Position numbers and translations under genes: made by a program. Under the pieces are notes generated by a model that did not search any database, was not told the origin of the DNA, and was given only the letters and a program-made list of their open reading frames with translations. DNA of 64,000 nucleotides from Adiantum capillus-veneris (lineage: Eukaryota > Streptophyta > Polypodiopsida > Polypodiales > Pteridaceae), in contig CM043954.1 of the NCBI GenBank assembly GCA_014529385.2, positions 7,193,806-7,257,805 of the forward strand, read 5' to 3'. This document shows positions 34,882-48,443 of this stretch, piece by piece (position 1 is the first letter of the stretch; the number at the start of each line of letters is the position of its first letter).

Positions 34882-35284
34882 TTTTAACAAATTTTATGAG
34901 TAAAAGTTTTAAGTGTACTTTGGCACTTCAAGCCCTAGTTGATACTCCTCTTAACCCTGTAGAAAAGCACTCAAGCTCCTATACCTGCAGCTCGAATATC
35001 ATTAATTGCAAGGAATAGAAGAGAGGGTCTTTCACCACCAAAATAATACCGGCTCCTGTCAAGCTTCTAATAGCTTAATAGTGGTTAAGTCGTAGGCAAG
35101 CCCTGTAGGACTCCACGATTAAGACCATAGCTCTCGATGGTGATGCCCCGTTGACTGCACGAACCAGTTGCACTGCAAGGCTGAAAAATCCCTATTCTAC
35201 TTACTCAATTGCAATTAATAATACCAACCAGTTATCGTCAAGCTTGAGGACCTCTCTTCTTGACCAAGAAAAGAGAAACCTTGT
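34882..35284 (-). other. G2 5' leader
   Basis: This is untranslated leader between the primer-binding site and gag, with no motif that I recognise. Confidence 0.6.
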
Positions 35285-35296
35285 GCTCTGATACCA
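35285..35296 (-). other. G2 primer-binding site
   Basis: On the minus strand it reads TGGTATCAGAGC, complementary to the 3' end of plant initiator-Met tRNA, one base from the LTR. Confidence 0.88.
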
Positions 35297-35404
35297 ATGT
35301 AACATTTAATGGGGGGGTAGTAACTTATGTGTAGCCGAAATTAACATAGACATAGTGAGCATTTCATTAAGAATGGATTCCTAATGAGCGTAGCAAGAGT
35401 GCTT

Positions 35405-35408
<4 letters not shown>

Positions 35409-35477
<69 letters not shown>
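35409..35477 (+). repeat. (GA)n microsatellite, 69 bp
   Basis: This is a pure GA run in the G2 5' LTR. Confidence 0.97.
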
Positions 35478-35478
<1 letters not shown>

Positions 35479-36103
35479 AACAAAAACATACACCTCGTTA
35501 GAATTAGGCATGAACAATACTTCAAAAAGAGATAGAAATTAAGCTATTGACAATAGTCGAGGACCGGATGTACATGGAGCCGGTCCCCCCTCCAAAAGGC
35601 TTTGTATTATAGGTTTTCCCCCATCAAGGGAGACATTTTACAATACAATACTTTGTGTTCCTTCAGTAACTTGATGGTGCAATGAAGATGGAAGCTTCAA
35701 GCACCAATATTACACTTGAAAAACACAACATCATTTCCCTCATGGTTTCACGATTTCAGACCCAAGACCTCACACACTTTTGAAGATGGTGAGAGCTAGC
35801 AGGGTATGAGAGTAGATCTAGAGGAAGAAGAAGTATTAGTACGAGAAAGAAGTATTTCTCCTCACATAATCACTCTTAATAGCTTATTAATTATCATGGT
35901 AGAGAAGATGAACATGCATTGGAGCTTGACTCTTGGTTGGATTTGCATCACAAAGCCAAGAGTTGTTGGTGTAGGCCTCCCTTCTCACAAGCTTGGAGTA
36001 GATGATGAGCTTTCCATTAAAGCTTGAGAAGGAGATAGTCTTCTTTACTTCGCACATGAGTTTCTGTGAGTGTGTGTGTGTGATAATGCCTTTGCAAAAT
36101 CAG

Positions 36104-36105
<2 letters not shown>

Positions 36106-36174
<69 letters not shown>
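36106..36174 (+). repeat. (CT)n microsatellite, 69 bp
   Basis: This is a pure CT run in the G2 5' LTR. The equivalent place in the 3' LTR has only four CT units. Confidence 0.97.
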
Positions 36175-36177
<3 letters not shown>

Positions 36178-36338
36178 CGACCCCTTTTGCTATTTTCTCT
36201 TGTTGGCCCCTCATTGGCTCATGACAAGCTTAGCCAATAGAAAATAAGAGGTCAAATGGAGAGCCTTGTGACAAGTGTCCCTCTTTCCCCTTTAGTGAGA
36301 GCTTAAGTAATTTTATTAATTCATTTAAATTCCCATTA

Positions 36339-37188
36339 GGTGAACGGTTCTTCTTTCTTTCCTAAGGCAAGGGGTGTCATTATATCCTTGAAATCAAGGC
36401 CAGTAGCATACTCATCTATTATAGAAGATAGTTTATTGTGAGTTTCTATGGACATTGCATTTACTTTTGGTCATCGTGATAGTGCATCGGCTACTTGATT
36501 GAGCTTTCTAGAAATATGAGCCTATGAAAATTAAATTGCGAAAGAAAATTTTCCCACCTCATTCTTTTGTCGAAAAGCTTGGTTTGTGTCATGAATTACT
36601 TTAAACGGTGATCCGTTCGTAGGATGAATGGAGTCCCCAAAAGATAATGCTTCCATGTTTCAAGCGCATGTAGAAAAGCTAGTGGCTCCTTTTTGTATAT
36701 TCCCAATACTTGCTCATCGGAGTTGAGTCTTTGAATCTTGTATGCTATGGCATGCCATTCTTGAAGCAAAACTGCTCCAAGGTAATCTCCAAAAGCATCG
36801 TATTGGACCTCAAATGGTTTTGAGAGATCCAGAAGTGTAAGCACATGTTGAGAAGTAAGCTTTTCTTTGAGCTTGTCATTGAAATCATTTTTTCCTTTGT
36901 AGTCCATGTATACTTAACATTCTTATTTGTTAAGTCATGTAATGGTCGTGGTATTTGCAAGAATTTTTCTATGAAGCCTCTATAATATGCCTGCATACCA
37001 ATAAATCTCCGTAGCTCATGTAGAGTCCTTGGGTTAGGCCATCCTTTTATTACCTCTAACTTTGATGGATCCATACGGATACCATCTTAAGAGATAATGT
37101 GACCTGAGTATCGAATCTCTTGAAGGAAAAATTCACTCTTCTTTTGATTAATGAAAAGTTTATTCTCCCTCAAAGCTTGAAAGATTAC
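36339..37188 (-). pseudogene. G3 RT end and RNase H
   Basis: The RT connection reads MDPSKLEVIKGWPNPRTL and YYRGFIEKFLQI. RNase H reads DLSKPFEVQYDAFGDYLGAVL, AYKIQRLNSD, YKKEPLAFLHAL and FILRTDHRLK. Frame changes occur near 36900. The end at 36339 corresponds to the position just before integrase. Confidence 0.82.
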
Positions 37189-37800
37189 CTAGAGATGCTT
37201 CTTATTTTCCTCGAGAGAATTGGAGTAGATGATGATATCATCAAAGAATACTCTAGTGAACTTGCGGTAGGGCGGAAAAGTTTTCTCCATTAGGCGGTTG
37301 AATGTGGGTGGAGCATTTGTCAAACCAAAAGGCATGACAAGATATTCATTAAGACCAAATGTTGTGCGCAAAGTGGTCTTTACAATATCTTCATTCACTA
37401 TCCTTATTTGATGAGAGCCACTTTTAAGGTCAGTCCTACTAAAGTAGGTAGAGCCATGTAGCTTATTGAACAGATCTTCTACCCACTGTACGGGAAATCT
37501 GTTCTTGATAATAATCCAATTTAGTGCTCTATAGTCAACACACATATGGTATGTGTCGTCTTTCTTTTGCACTAATAGGACAGATGAACAAAACAAAGAG
37601 GAACTAGGCCTCACCATCCCTTGTCTACCAGTTCATGTACTTGCCTCATAATCTCCTCTTGTTGAGCTTGAGAAACTATATAGGGAGACTTATTAGGCGG
37701 TGAGCTCCCAGGTAGAAGCTCTATCTTAAGGTCATCATCCCCTCGTCTTGGAGGTAACTCTCCAGGGATGTCATCGATAAAAACATCTTGAAATCCATTT
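37189..37800 (-). pseudogene. G3 RT core
   Basis: Motifs run in order: [20 protein letters not shown], the IKNRFPVQW segment, LHGSTYFSRTDLKSGSHQI, MPFGLTNAPPTF and FFDDIIIYSNSLEENK. It is better preserved than the G2 copy and lacks the G2 tandem duplications. Confidence 0.85.
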
Positions 37801-38260
37801 AGGAAATTAGAAAATTCTAATTCCTATCATTTATGGACTCTTTAACAAAAATCATGTACGCAAAATCCTTGTCGATGTATCTTTGGAAATGAAGCTTCAA
37901 TTTCCTAATCAAGGGAGTAATGGAGGCTTGTTTTTCCTTGAAAGCTCCATCGGTAGTCACCGTATCTCCCATCTTGGTAGCTTGTATGTCCAAATTAGTG
38001 GCCAACTCCTTTGATATGAAGTTGTGAGTAGAGCCAGGGTCAAAAAGGATAAAGGCATCATGCTCCCTCACCTTTCCCCAAGCATAGGAAAGGGATGATC
38101 CTTTGCAATGAGTATCTTCTTTTGGAGCTTTGACCATGGAATCTCTAGGAGTCTCATTGCGTGCATTTATTTTAGGGCAAGAACAATAGCCATGTCCTTT
38201 CTTCCCACACTTGAAACATTTATGGTCTTGCAAAAAACTTCTAACTCTTCAGGAGAGAGT
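37801..38260 (-). pseudogene. G3 zinc knuckle and protease
   Basis: The knuckle reads CFKCGKKGHGYCSC. The protease active site is ILFDPGSTHNFISKEL. A stop and frameshift follow near 37830. Confidence 0.83.
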
Positions 38261-39530
38261 TTGTTTTTACCTTTGTAAACTCCTTTCTCCTTGGTTTTGT
38301 AGTTGTTTTTGTTAGAATTGCCTTGGGAAGAATTTGAGCATCGTTCTTCCCTCTAGGTTCATTTCAGTCTTTGGTTTTTGTGGGCTTAAGATTCCTTTTA
38401 GCCCCTTCTTGAAAACAGAATCATGAAGCGACCATAGTATGGTGTATCACTTCAGTGATGGTCCTAAGCCTTTGAGAGTTAACATACTCGGCCATATCTT
38501 TAGGTAGTCCCACACAAAATTGTTGCTTTTGTTCGGTGAAGTCTATATTATGGTAGACGGTAGCTTTGAGATGTAAATCACAAAACTTTTCCTCATACTT
38601 ATGGATAGACTCATTGAGAGTTAGCTTCAAACTTCGCCATTCAGTAAGCACTTTGTCTTTGGCGTTGCTTGCAAGAAATTGCTTCATTATGGAAACTCAT
38701 AGAGTTTTCCATGTCTTGGGAGCTTTGCTATTACCTCATAGAGACTAGCCCATCATTGTCGGGAAGACTTTTGAAAATGCATAGCTACAAGACATAGCTT
38801 GAAGGACTTTGTGAAGCCCTCATCTCCAAAGGCCACGTCTAATTGTTGGATAAAGGCCAAGACTTTTTCCATAGGACCAAAGGTGCAATTATAGGTAAGA
38901 AAAGAAATTCTCTTTCCTCTCTCCTTGAACTTCTTAAGCTAGTAGGACCTTTTCCAAGTAGCATAGGATTTGCGATGTCCACCCCTCTTGTATTCTCTAG
39001 GAGAAAAAATTATGCTTTCTTCGAAAGAGGAGGAAGATGATGAAGATGGAGAAGAGGGTGACCTCTTTCTCGCCTTTTTCTTCTTTTTATTCCTCTCTCC
39101 CTTGCAGAATGAGGAGAAGGATGACAATATTTTCCTCTGGGGAGGAAAATATTTTCCTCTGGGGAGGAGTTGGGGATCGTCGAGACCAACGTCTTTGTGG
39201 AGCCACATCCTCCAAAGAATTTGGAGATTCACTTCTTTCACTTTCATAGGGTTCCTCCTCTTCTCTCACCAGAGAGAGTCTTATTTTGGAAGTCTCTACA
39301 AGAGTCTTCCTAAGCTCTCTCTTTGCGTGGGGATTTTGGAGAATCCCAAGAGTGAAATGTTGTTGTGATAAACTTCGGCTTGCAAGGCAGGGTTACACAT
39401 AGCTTGTTGCAACCTAGTAACAAGATAGTTCACAAACATGTGGGCATCATTAGTAGCACATTCATGTGCAAAATTATAGTTGTCAATATTAATTCTACTC
39501 TCTTTATTAGGTCTCCCCAATATTAGAAAA
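38261..39530 (-). pseudogene. G3 gag
   Basis: The N-terminus is recognisable by similarity to G2 (INIDNYNFAHECATNDAH near 39500, versus INVDRFDF... in G2). The basic Ser-rich linker reads KKKARKRSPSSPSSSSSSSF. The capsid region includes WRSLKLTLNESIHKYEEKF and DMAEYVNSQRLRTI. There are several stops. Confidence 0.78.
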
Positions 39531-39721
39531 ATAAAAATTCTTTTGAAACATATTAAGTGCATAAGTGATGGGCGAGTTTCGGAAATGAAAAGACAGAAGA
39601 AGGTGGAAAGTCAAAAGACAAATGAGCATGGAAAGTCAATAGACCTTTTGTGTCCATATGAATAGGTGTTTCTCTTCTCTTTCATTTTTCCTTTAGCGTT
39701 TTCTTGTAAGTTCTCTTTAGC

Positions 39722-39835
<114 letters not shown>

Positions 39836-40010
39836 CACCAAAGTGTGGTAGATTGGTTATGCCATTCCCCTCTTGAATAACAAGTCTTGAGTTCAACTCT
39901 TGTCGGATAGATCTTTGAGGTCTCTTGGTAGATCTTTGAGGTCTCTTGGGATAGTTTCCCATGACATTAAAAATTCTCTTCTTCTTCTTCTTCTTCTTCT
40001 CTCTCAAGGT
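39836..40010 (+). mobile_element. Candidate tRNA-derived SINE
   Basis: An A-box-like TGGTAGATTGG (39846-39856) and a B-box-like AGTTCAACTCT (39890-39900) are spaced as in a tRNA gene. A 21-bp tandem duplication (ATAGATCTTTGAGGTCTCTT) and a CTT run follow. The leader of G2 lacks this segment. No target duplication was found, so this is a suggestion only. Confidence 0.35.
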
Positions 40011-40649
40011 TGTGTTGGTCCTTCTTAGGTAATATTGTTTGAAAATCTATGTGCTTCGTCATTTCTTGTCGTTATGTGCTATAGATTAACACATTGTTTT
40101 TGTGCTTTTGAGGGGAATCTTTGAATTAGGAGTATCTTTTTTTTTTTTGAAGCCATTAGGAATACCTTTAGATTTTTTTCAGCCATGCTAACTAAATTTT
40201 ATATTTATGCTACTTTATGCTTTGGCAACTCAAAACTTTATGTTATTATTGTCAGCCATGCTAACTAAATTTATATTTATGCTACTTTGTGCTTTGGAAA
40301 CTCAAAACTTTAGTCTCTATTCTTGTTTACTTGAAAATTAGATCTCAAGAAGCCACACCCATGGTTTAGAGACTATTGATTGCAAAGAGTAGTGGAGAGG
40401 GTCTAACATTGCTCTGTTGTTTATGGTTCTTTTTTAGCTTGCTAGTAGCTCAATAATGGTTAAGCCAAAGGCAAGCCCTGAAAGACTCCATTATTAAGTA
40501 TATAGTTCCCAATGGTGTACCTCAAACTAAGTTCTTTTCAACCGGGATAATAAATCCATGTCCCACTTACCCTCTTGCAATGAACAGGTCCAACCTTTGA
40601 TGGAAAACTTAAGGACCTATCTTCTTAAGCAAGAAAAGAGAAACCAATA
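40011..40649 (-). other. G3 5' leader
   Basis: This is untranslated leader sequence. A near-repeat of TCAGCCATGCTAACTAAATTT lies at about 40180 and 40252 (a ~72-bp tandem duplication). No gene is seen. Confidence 0.55.
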
Positions 40650-40661
40650 GCTCTGATACCA
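40650..40661 (-). other. G3 primer-binding site
   Basis: On the minus strand it reads TGGTATCAGAGC, identical to the G2 site. Confidence 0.88.
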
Positions 40662-40662
40662 A

Positions 40663-42315
<1,653 letters not shown>

Positions 42316-42840
42316 TATTGACAACCTATGCATTGGGCCCTTGCTAACTTGCACTATCATTTTCTTATTAAGGCTATTGAGGAGGTTCAAGGTGCAGGAT
42401 TCTTCTTCAATAGACACAAGGAAACTTTACATTTAAGGTTATGTGTACTTGTGAATTTGTTGATTTCTAATAATTTGTCTTGATTGAATTTTTAAGTTTG
42501 GAGAAAGGATGGAGTTGAAGGTGAAAATCCAAGAGTCATGGAATGTGGAGGATTTTGGGATACATTAATTTTTTAGAAGCATTTTAAATGCTATTGTTTG
42601 GTTGTATGATTTTCCATGTAAATTTTGTGGAAAATTTTTCTTATGTGCCAAGCGAAAAAAGGGCAGTTCAAACATGTTGAATATGTTGGTGATTTTTGTT
42701 AGTTGTTATATGTTAATTTGCTACATTTTATGATCAGCTAGGATTAGTTTTGTTAATCATTTATCTATTGGACAACCTTAATGCTGTGCGAGTTGTGTCA
42801 AGTTGTGTGAGGGAGGGGGGAGTCGGGTCGTGTTCATTTC
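42316..42840. other. No gene recognised
   Basis: AT-rich sequence with no open frame longer than background and no repeat that I can place. Confidence 0.55.
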
Positions 42841-43898
42841 CTAGCAAGCAAGCCATGAAGGAGAGCTTCATTGCATTCATGAAGGAGTCTCTATTGGAGC
42901 ACAAGGCAAGGGAGCTTAGGGAGTTTTTTTTGCATGCCCTTGATCTTGACAAAACCATTAGACTTCCTGATGACACCATCTACGATATCCACACCTATTT
43001 GCTAAAGTATGCATTCCAACTTCCAAATTACACTAGCTATTACATGCCATGCAACCTCCTCATCCACATTCACAAGAGTGATAATCCATCTTTGTGAACA
43101 GACACAATCCTTCCCTAGGTGTAGCCACTGGTTTTGGCCATTGCACCACCCTTGACCCCACGAAAGTGGCCGCTATGTGTAAGGGCAAGATTGGCCACAT
43201 ATTTTTGTCTTAGCTAGCTACTTTTGTCCCCATGGAGGCTGAGGATGAATCTCTGGACAAGGACATTGAGTTACTCCATATGAAGGTGGGAGGGGTGCTC
43301 AAAGATGCCTCAAATGCACAATTAGGTAATCATGATAAGCGTGATGAGTAAGCATAGCTATTGATTGAATATCCAAGACACTGAAAGTGTGCTAGTTCTA
43401 TATATTGCTCTCAAGGAATGCGTTGTTGTAGATGTGGTGGAAGAAGCCACTAGCAAAGTTGTCCTAGAGGTGCAGATTTAAAAATTTGTTAGTTTTATCA
43501 TTGATGATGAAGAGAAGGATTTCTCGCTACACATAAATGAGTGCTTCAGCCTCTTGGCTAAGCCGGAAAAATTCCCCTTAGCTACAATTTTTTATCTTGT
43601 TTTGAGGAACAACTCCTTCCTTTGGGCAACATAGTTTTGGAGACAATTGCAATTCCAATGTTAGGTGCTTGTTCCGAGGAAGCGAAGGTCCTAGAGGTGC
43701 CAGTGGCATTGGTGGGGCAACGATGGATTCCCCTAGATACAACTCCATTATTTGCTTTTCCCACCAATTTTGATGAGGGAATATCATCCATTGATTTGGA
43801 CCCTATTAATGATGTAAATGATATTGATCATGCCCAAGAGCTAAACCCACTAATGACACATAATTGTGTAATTGAGTCTAAATATGTATTTAACTGAG
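42841..43898 (+). pseudogene. Unrecognised coding remnant, first part
   Basis: Codon-like stretches follow each other on the plus strand in shifting frames: one around AMKESFIAFMKESLLEHK (42855-43097), one around LYIALKECVVVDVVEEA (about 43400-43600) and one around PVALVGQRWIPLDTTPLF (43622-43897). I do not recognise a family. Base composition is less AT-rich than the flanks, and the hydrophobic/charged pattern looks protein-like. It may be a captured host gene fragment or an unknown transposon protein. Confidence 0.4.
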
Positions 43899-43911
43899 TT
43901 TTATTTTGTAG

Positions 43912-44364
43912 GATGTGTTTGACTTGGACAAGATCAGCTCACTATTGGTAGGTGATGTATACATTGTCCACAAGGAGGACACAAAAGATGGCCACTTTTC
44001 TATAATGGCTCTCAAAGTCTTGTCAAAGTTTTTGTGTTTGTCCATTATTCATTACACACATGGTTTTGTAAAGAAATATTTTACCATATCCACATTCACT
44101 ACAAGTTTTAAGGATCAGGTTCTTGCACATGTTGCAATGTACCAAGCCATGGGTAGTGAAAACCGTGAGGAAATGACACAAAGTGTCTTAATGGGTGAAG
44201 TACCACAACCATCTAAGTGGAAAAAAATCATTTGTAAGGCTTCTCCTCAAGAGGAAAAAATGATGTACAATTGTTTTTCTCTAAATGATAATGCGATGAT
44301 TATACTTCACACCTCTATGTACAAATGGCTCTTCTATTATCTCTTTATTCTTGCCAATATTTAA
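43912..44364 (+). pseudogene. Unrecognised coding remnant, second part (possible exon)
   Basis: A 149-codon open frame begins right after TTTTATTTTGTAG, a good plant splice-acceptor match ending at 43911. The sequence (DLDKISSLLVGDVYIVHKE, HYTHGFVKKYFTISTF, AMGSENREEMTQSVLMGE) gives no family that I recognise. If the acceptor is real, this is an exon continuing the preceding remnant, which would argue for a gene rather than a retroelement. Confidence 0.4.
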
Positions 44365-44486
44365 ATTTGTCAATGAATTGAGGATGGTTCACTAGTGTAT
44401 TGATACCTTGTTGAATTGATGCTCTCTTGAATGAAAAATGGTGCAATAGTGTAGGGCTCCAGTCCCCCCCTTTTCTTTTAAAATTC

Positions 44487-44870
44487 AAACCTTCACTATA
44501 AAGAGATTTTTGGACAATTAAGTTTAAATTTTGTTTGATATCAAGATGATTAAGAGAAATGACCATGCCACCAGCCCGTGACAGCTCAAAATATGAGATT
44601 AACGCATTCAACCATGAAAATCAATTTTTTATTTTTATTTTTCAAAGGAAGGGGCTAGAGCCCCTTGATCATCCACATGCACGCGGATGTTTGAGGAGCT
44701 CAAACCTCACTTTTTTTTAAAAAAAAATATAGTATTGTTGTAAAGAGCTTCATGGACATTTAAGTTCAATTTTTATTTGATACGAAGATGATTAAGGGAA
44801 ATGACCATGTCACCACCCTGTGGAAAATCTCAAAACATTAAGTTTAACTCATTCAACCATGCCACACCTA
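44487..44870. repeat. Degenerate tandem repeat, about 245-bp period, two units
   Basis: Blocks at about 44500-44620 and 44745-44865 share GATGATTAAG.GAAATGACCATG, ACTCATTCAACCATG-like ends and a GGACA.TTAAGTT start. A third partial copy of the last block is at about 44890-44920. Confidence 0.7.
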
Positions 44871-44979
44871 AGCTTCATCTCACATGAGCTCAAAAAATTA
44901 AGCTTAACTCATTTGGCCATGCCACCTAAAAGCTCAAATATATGTCCACCTAGGATGTGATTGCAATCTACATCTTGTA

Positions 44980-46300
44980 CTATTCTTGGGACGACACGAG
45001 AGGAAACCTTGTAGCGAGTCTAATAGCTTCTTGCCAAACTAAGAGAATGTAAGGAAACACAAACTCCTCATAGTGCAGGAAGAATTCATTGGGCAAGCCA
45101 TCCAACCATGGTATTTTGTGTGGCCTAAGATTACTTATGATTTCCCTTATCTCCCCTTCAAAAAAAAATTGGTCTTGCATTTTTATTTTTGATAAGCTCA
45201 TGCATACACTATTTTCTTGGCTCAAAAATATCTCATTCAAGCAAAGGCACGTCTAACATGTAGGAGCTCTTCCTGCCTGAATTTTTCTTGAGGATGAATA
45301 AGCTCTTTGGGGGAAGGATCTGCCTAGGAAACTGAATTCTCCAATTAGCAAATATGTTCCCTTATTAGCATCCTTATTTTTTCCCTTATTTCTCTATATT
45401 TTTGTTTTTGGATAGTGAGAGACTTCTGAGTATCTTCCACAACTTTATCCCAAAATTTAAAAGGAGATCTAACATTACTGAAAGCATACCTAGAAATCTC
45501 ATTGACCTTTTGCTTGACTGGATTAGATTTATGATTAGATAATAGTAAAGAGGAATCAATTTTTTGTCTTACCCTTGTGGGCTCTTTGGTGTGTTGTAAA
45601 AAAAAACATAAAGAGGAATCAGTTTTTCATCTTACCTGTTGGCATTGTTCATCTGAAGAAGCATCACCATCACATAGACTTTGTCTAGCCTTGCAAGTGC
45701 ATACTAACAACCTTGTTGCTCATTGGACCAAGTAGTGCCAATGTTTTAAAAAATATCAATTAAATTGCTCATTTTAGTTAACTCATCCCACCTCAACTTT
45801 TTAGACCTTGAGATCATATGTCCTTAGGAGTTCCACCTATCACTTGTTTTTTCTACCATTTTGAAGTCACTTGTGAGTAAGATAGGGTAAATACAACACT
45901 AATTTCCTTCCAAGTAAAAATCTTGCCAGAGATTGAGCTAGGAGAATTAACTAAAGAGATAATTAATTCAAAGGGGAAATTAAGGCAAGAGAAAAAATCC
46001 ACTTATTCTATTTCATAACAGGGATCAAGAAGACATTCTAAAAGGGCATCAAACCTGTTGTAATTTCTTGGGCATAGCTCCTTTATTACTTTTTGGTTTT
46101 TATTTAGTTTGTTCTTGGTATTTCCTAGAAGGTTTGAATTTCCATTACCTTCTTCTCCTCTAATACCTTTGGTTAAATAATTTTAGGAGAGTCTTTGATT
46201 AGATGTCCTTGTTTAAACATGCATTAGGAAAATCTCTATACATAACCCTTAAAAGATGGAGGAGGCTACCTAGTGAATGTTTAATAAGGATAAATTGTTT
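44980..46300 (-). pseudogene. LINE (non-LTR) fragment
   Basis: The clearest part (45240-44980) reads as the N-terminal reverse transcriptase region of a plant L1-type element: an EI..I..L block followed by HKIPWLDGLPNEFF, where plant LINEs usually have K.PG.DG. The ORF breaks off before the catalytic box. Upstream on the same strand, 45250-46300 gives broken frames consistent with the spacer between endonuclease and RT. No poly-A tail or target duplication was identified. Confidence 0.55.
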
Positions 46301-47987
46301 AAATTCCTGCTTTTTTGAGACCAGTGTGTAGATCATAGATCTATAATCTTTTCTCAAACCAGAGATCATATGTAGGAGTTATGGAAGGCCAAAAATCATA
46401 AAATCATCCCCTCCTTTTGGGTGGAAAAATGCATCTTTTGACCACTCTTACACCTCTCTTACACACCCATAATTCTTGCAGTTATGGCGTGCACCTATTC
46501 ATCAAAATTTTAATCACCTCCATAGTCTCATCGCAAATAAAGCGACCCTCCTAGGCTTCCCAATAACTGATAACTTGAAGATTACTATCAATATCATCAA
46601 AGAAAACTATATGAACTTTATCATATATATGTTGGAAGCTACAAAGTTAAAGAGATGATTATTACATGAGATAGTGGGAAATATTTCCACATTTGACACA
46701 GTTGAGGGGTTTTGGAATGGAGGTTGTTGGGACACCGTAGCAAAACTAGAAGGGGGATTAGCATTTGTTGTGATGAGCATGTTAAGGGAAATTTGCTTCA
46801 TCCCATATTGAAGCCCATGCTAGGGTTTCCGATTCTAGGATAGAAAAACATACCATCAAAGTGAACTCTAGAAAACAATTTGAGTGCATCTTATGTGGCG
46901 ATGGTAAGATTTTGCTATGCAGATTTGTAAATTTTGGCATGACTTGATTAAGACAATTTCTTTAATCTATGATTCTACTTTATGGGCTAATCTCTTTTTG
47001 GTCAAAGAACTTAATGTGACTAGCTTAACCATGTAGGAATCTTCACTAAGAAACTACAGAAAAAAGCTTGAAAAAAACCAAATGATTGTAAAAGCACAAA
47101 AATGAAAGCTCGCTAAAAAAAAATCCCCCCCAAGGCTCCAGTGCTACTCAATTGGGATTGACACAACCACGAGCACAACCCAAACCCAAACAGAAAAGGG
47201 ACACCACCTAGTTATGGGATGCAAACTAAGATGCAAGAGAGTTTTTGTCACGACCGAGAAGAGACACAACAAAATACACAAAAGAAATCTTACGCAAACA
47301 CATGCATCAAGCTAATAAAAAAATATGTAGAGAAAATAGAAGAGAGAAAGGAATGGAGCTTGTGCAATACCTGGTTTGAAACTTTCAAAGTCATGCTAAA
47401 CATCACCATCACACACAAATTTTCTTAGGGTTTTGGGAAACCTCTCACCACAATACCCTGTTACAATGGACAATTATTAGGCAATGAGAACACACAAATA
47501 TTTTTACAACAAGTTCAAGTGAAACAACTTTAAAGATACAAATCAGCTTGAATTGACCAAATTGTGTTGCACAAGTAGATGGATGAAAAAAATAATTCCT
47601 TTGAAGCACCAAACCTCTTTTTATTGATGGAAGAGCATGTAAAATAGTGACCTTGAATATGACACTCATTCTCTCTCCCTTGCAATGTGTAGCATTTAAA
47701 ACTATAGTGCACCAATGTATGAAACTCACAATATAGTGACTACACCTAGTCTCTCCTCATGCATAGAGTCTTGGGATGCTATGTGAGAAATAAATTACAA
47801 GGAGAAGAGAGGCCTTCTTTATAGATTGGAGACCCTTCATTAATGTTATTGAAAATCCTATTTACAAACAAATAAACCAAAATTAAAAAAATTTGAATAT
47901 CAAAATATGGCGGGTTTCCCTTGTTTGCTTGAGTGATGGATGTGGGCTCAAGAAAAGGGAATTATTAATGGTCGATGAAGATGAAAT

Positions 47988-47993
<6 letters not shown>
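46301..47993. other. No gene recognised
   Basis: AT-rich sequence with only short open frames that show no protein-like motif. No long repeat is seen. Confidence 0.5.

Positions 47994-48045
<52 letters not shown>
47994..48045 (+). repeat. (GA)n microsatellite, about 52 bp
   Basis: This pure GA run is followed by single-copy-looking sequence. Confidence 0.96.
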
Positions 48046-48047
<2 letters not shown>

Positions 48048-48407
48048 TACATGTCTTGAGGTGAGGTTCCTTTTAAGATTATGTGTGGCTGGGCTTCCTA
48101 ACTCCACTCTCTTATTGCACACATAGCGAGAACCACAAACATAATTGTCAATCCATGGGACGAAGATGACTCGACTAGTGCATGAAGGCTACAAAAGGGT
48201 GTCAATCTCTTGGAAAACAATAGACAACTTGCATCTAACTCAAGCTACACTCAAATGACCTAAGTCATCAAAAGGTAGTCGCTAATCGACAAGCAAACCA
48301 TGATTGTTACTGCGTCAAACGACATTCGAATGCTACAAAACTTCTAGGACAAGTATATAAGACCTAGGCACACATGATTATGGTTTCATATCTCACTTTC
48401 AATGAGT

Positions 48408-48443
48408 GGCAAAAAATGTGATTATTAACAGCAGGTGAGATTT
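48408..48443. repeat. Degenerate relative of the array 1 palindrome
   Basis: GTGATTATTAACAGCAGG followed by GATTTT resembles the right half of the first palindrome at 53199 and the bases after it (ATTATTTACAGCAGGGGATT). This suggests a related repeat end here. Confidence 0.4.

Larger units (their letters stand above)
26527..36338 (-). mobile_element. G2: Ty3/gypsy retrotransposon, decayed
   Basis: It is bounded on the left by a complete 2.15-kb LTR and on the right by a truncated copy. In sense order the minus strand carries the primer-binding site, gag, protease, RT, RNase H and integrase. It holds a solo LTR of the G1 family and at least four short tandem duplications. The right LTR is cut at 36338 and joined to G3, so no target duplication can be checked. 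Confidence 0.88.
35298..36338 (-). repeat. G2 5' LTR, truncated
   Basis: It matches the first half of 26527-28680, starting TGTAACATTT, and stops at about 36338, where G3 sequence begins. The GA run at 35409-35477 (69 bp) and CT run at 36106-36174 (69 bp) are only about 23 and 8 bp in the other LTR. Confidence 0.87.

Noticed and set aside
34180-39250. Glu-rich plus-strand open frames in G2 and G3 gag
   Set aside because: They are antisense shadows of the basic Ser-rich gag linker.
39890-39900. A functional tRNA gene at the A/B boxes
   Set aside because: The surrounding sequence does not fold into an acceptor or anticodon arm that I could find; only SINE-like boxes remain.
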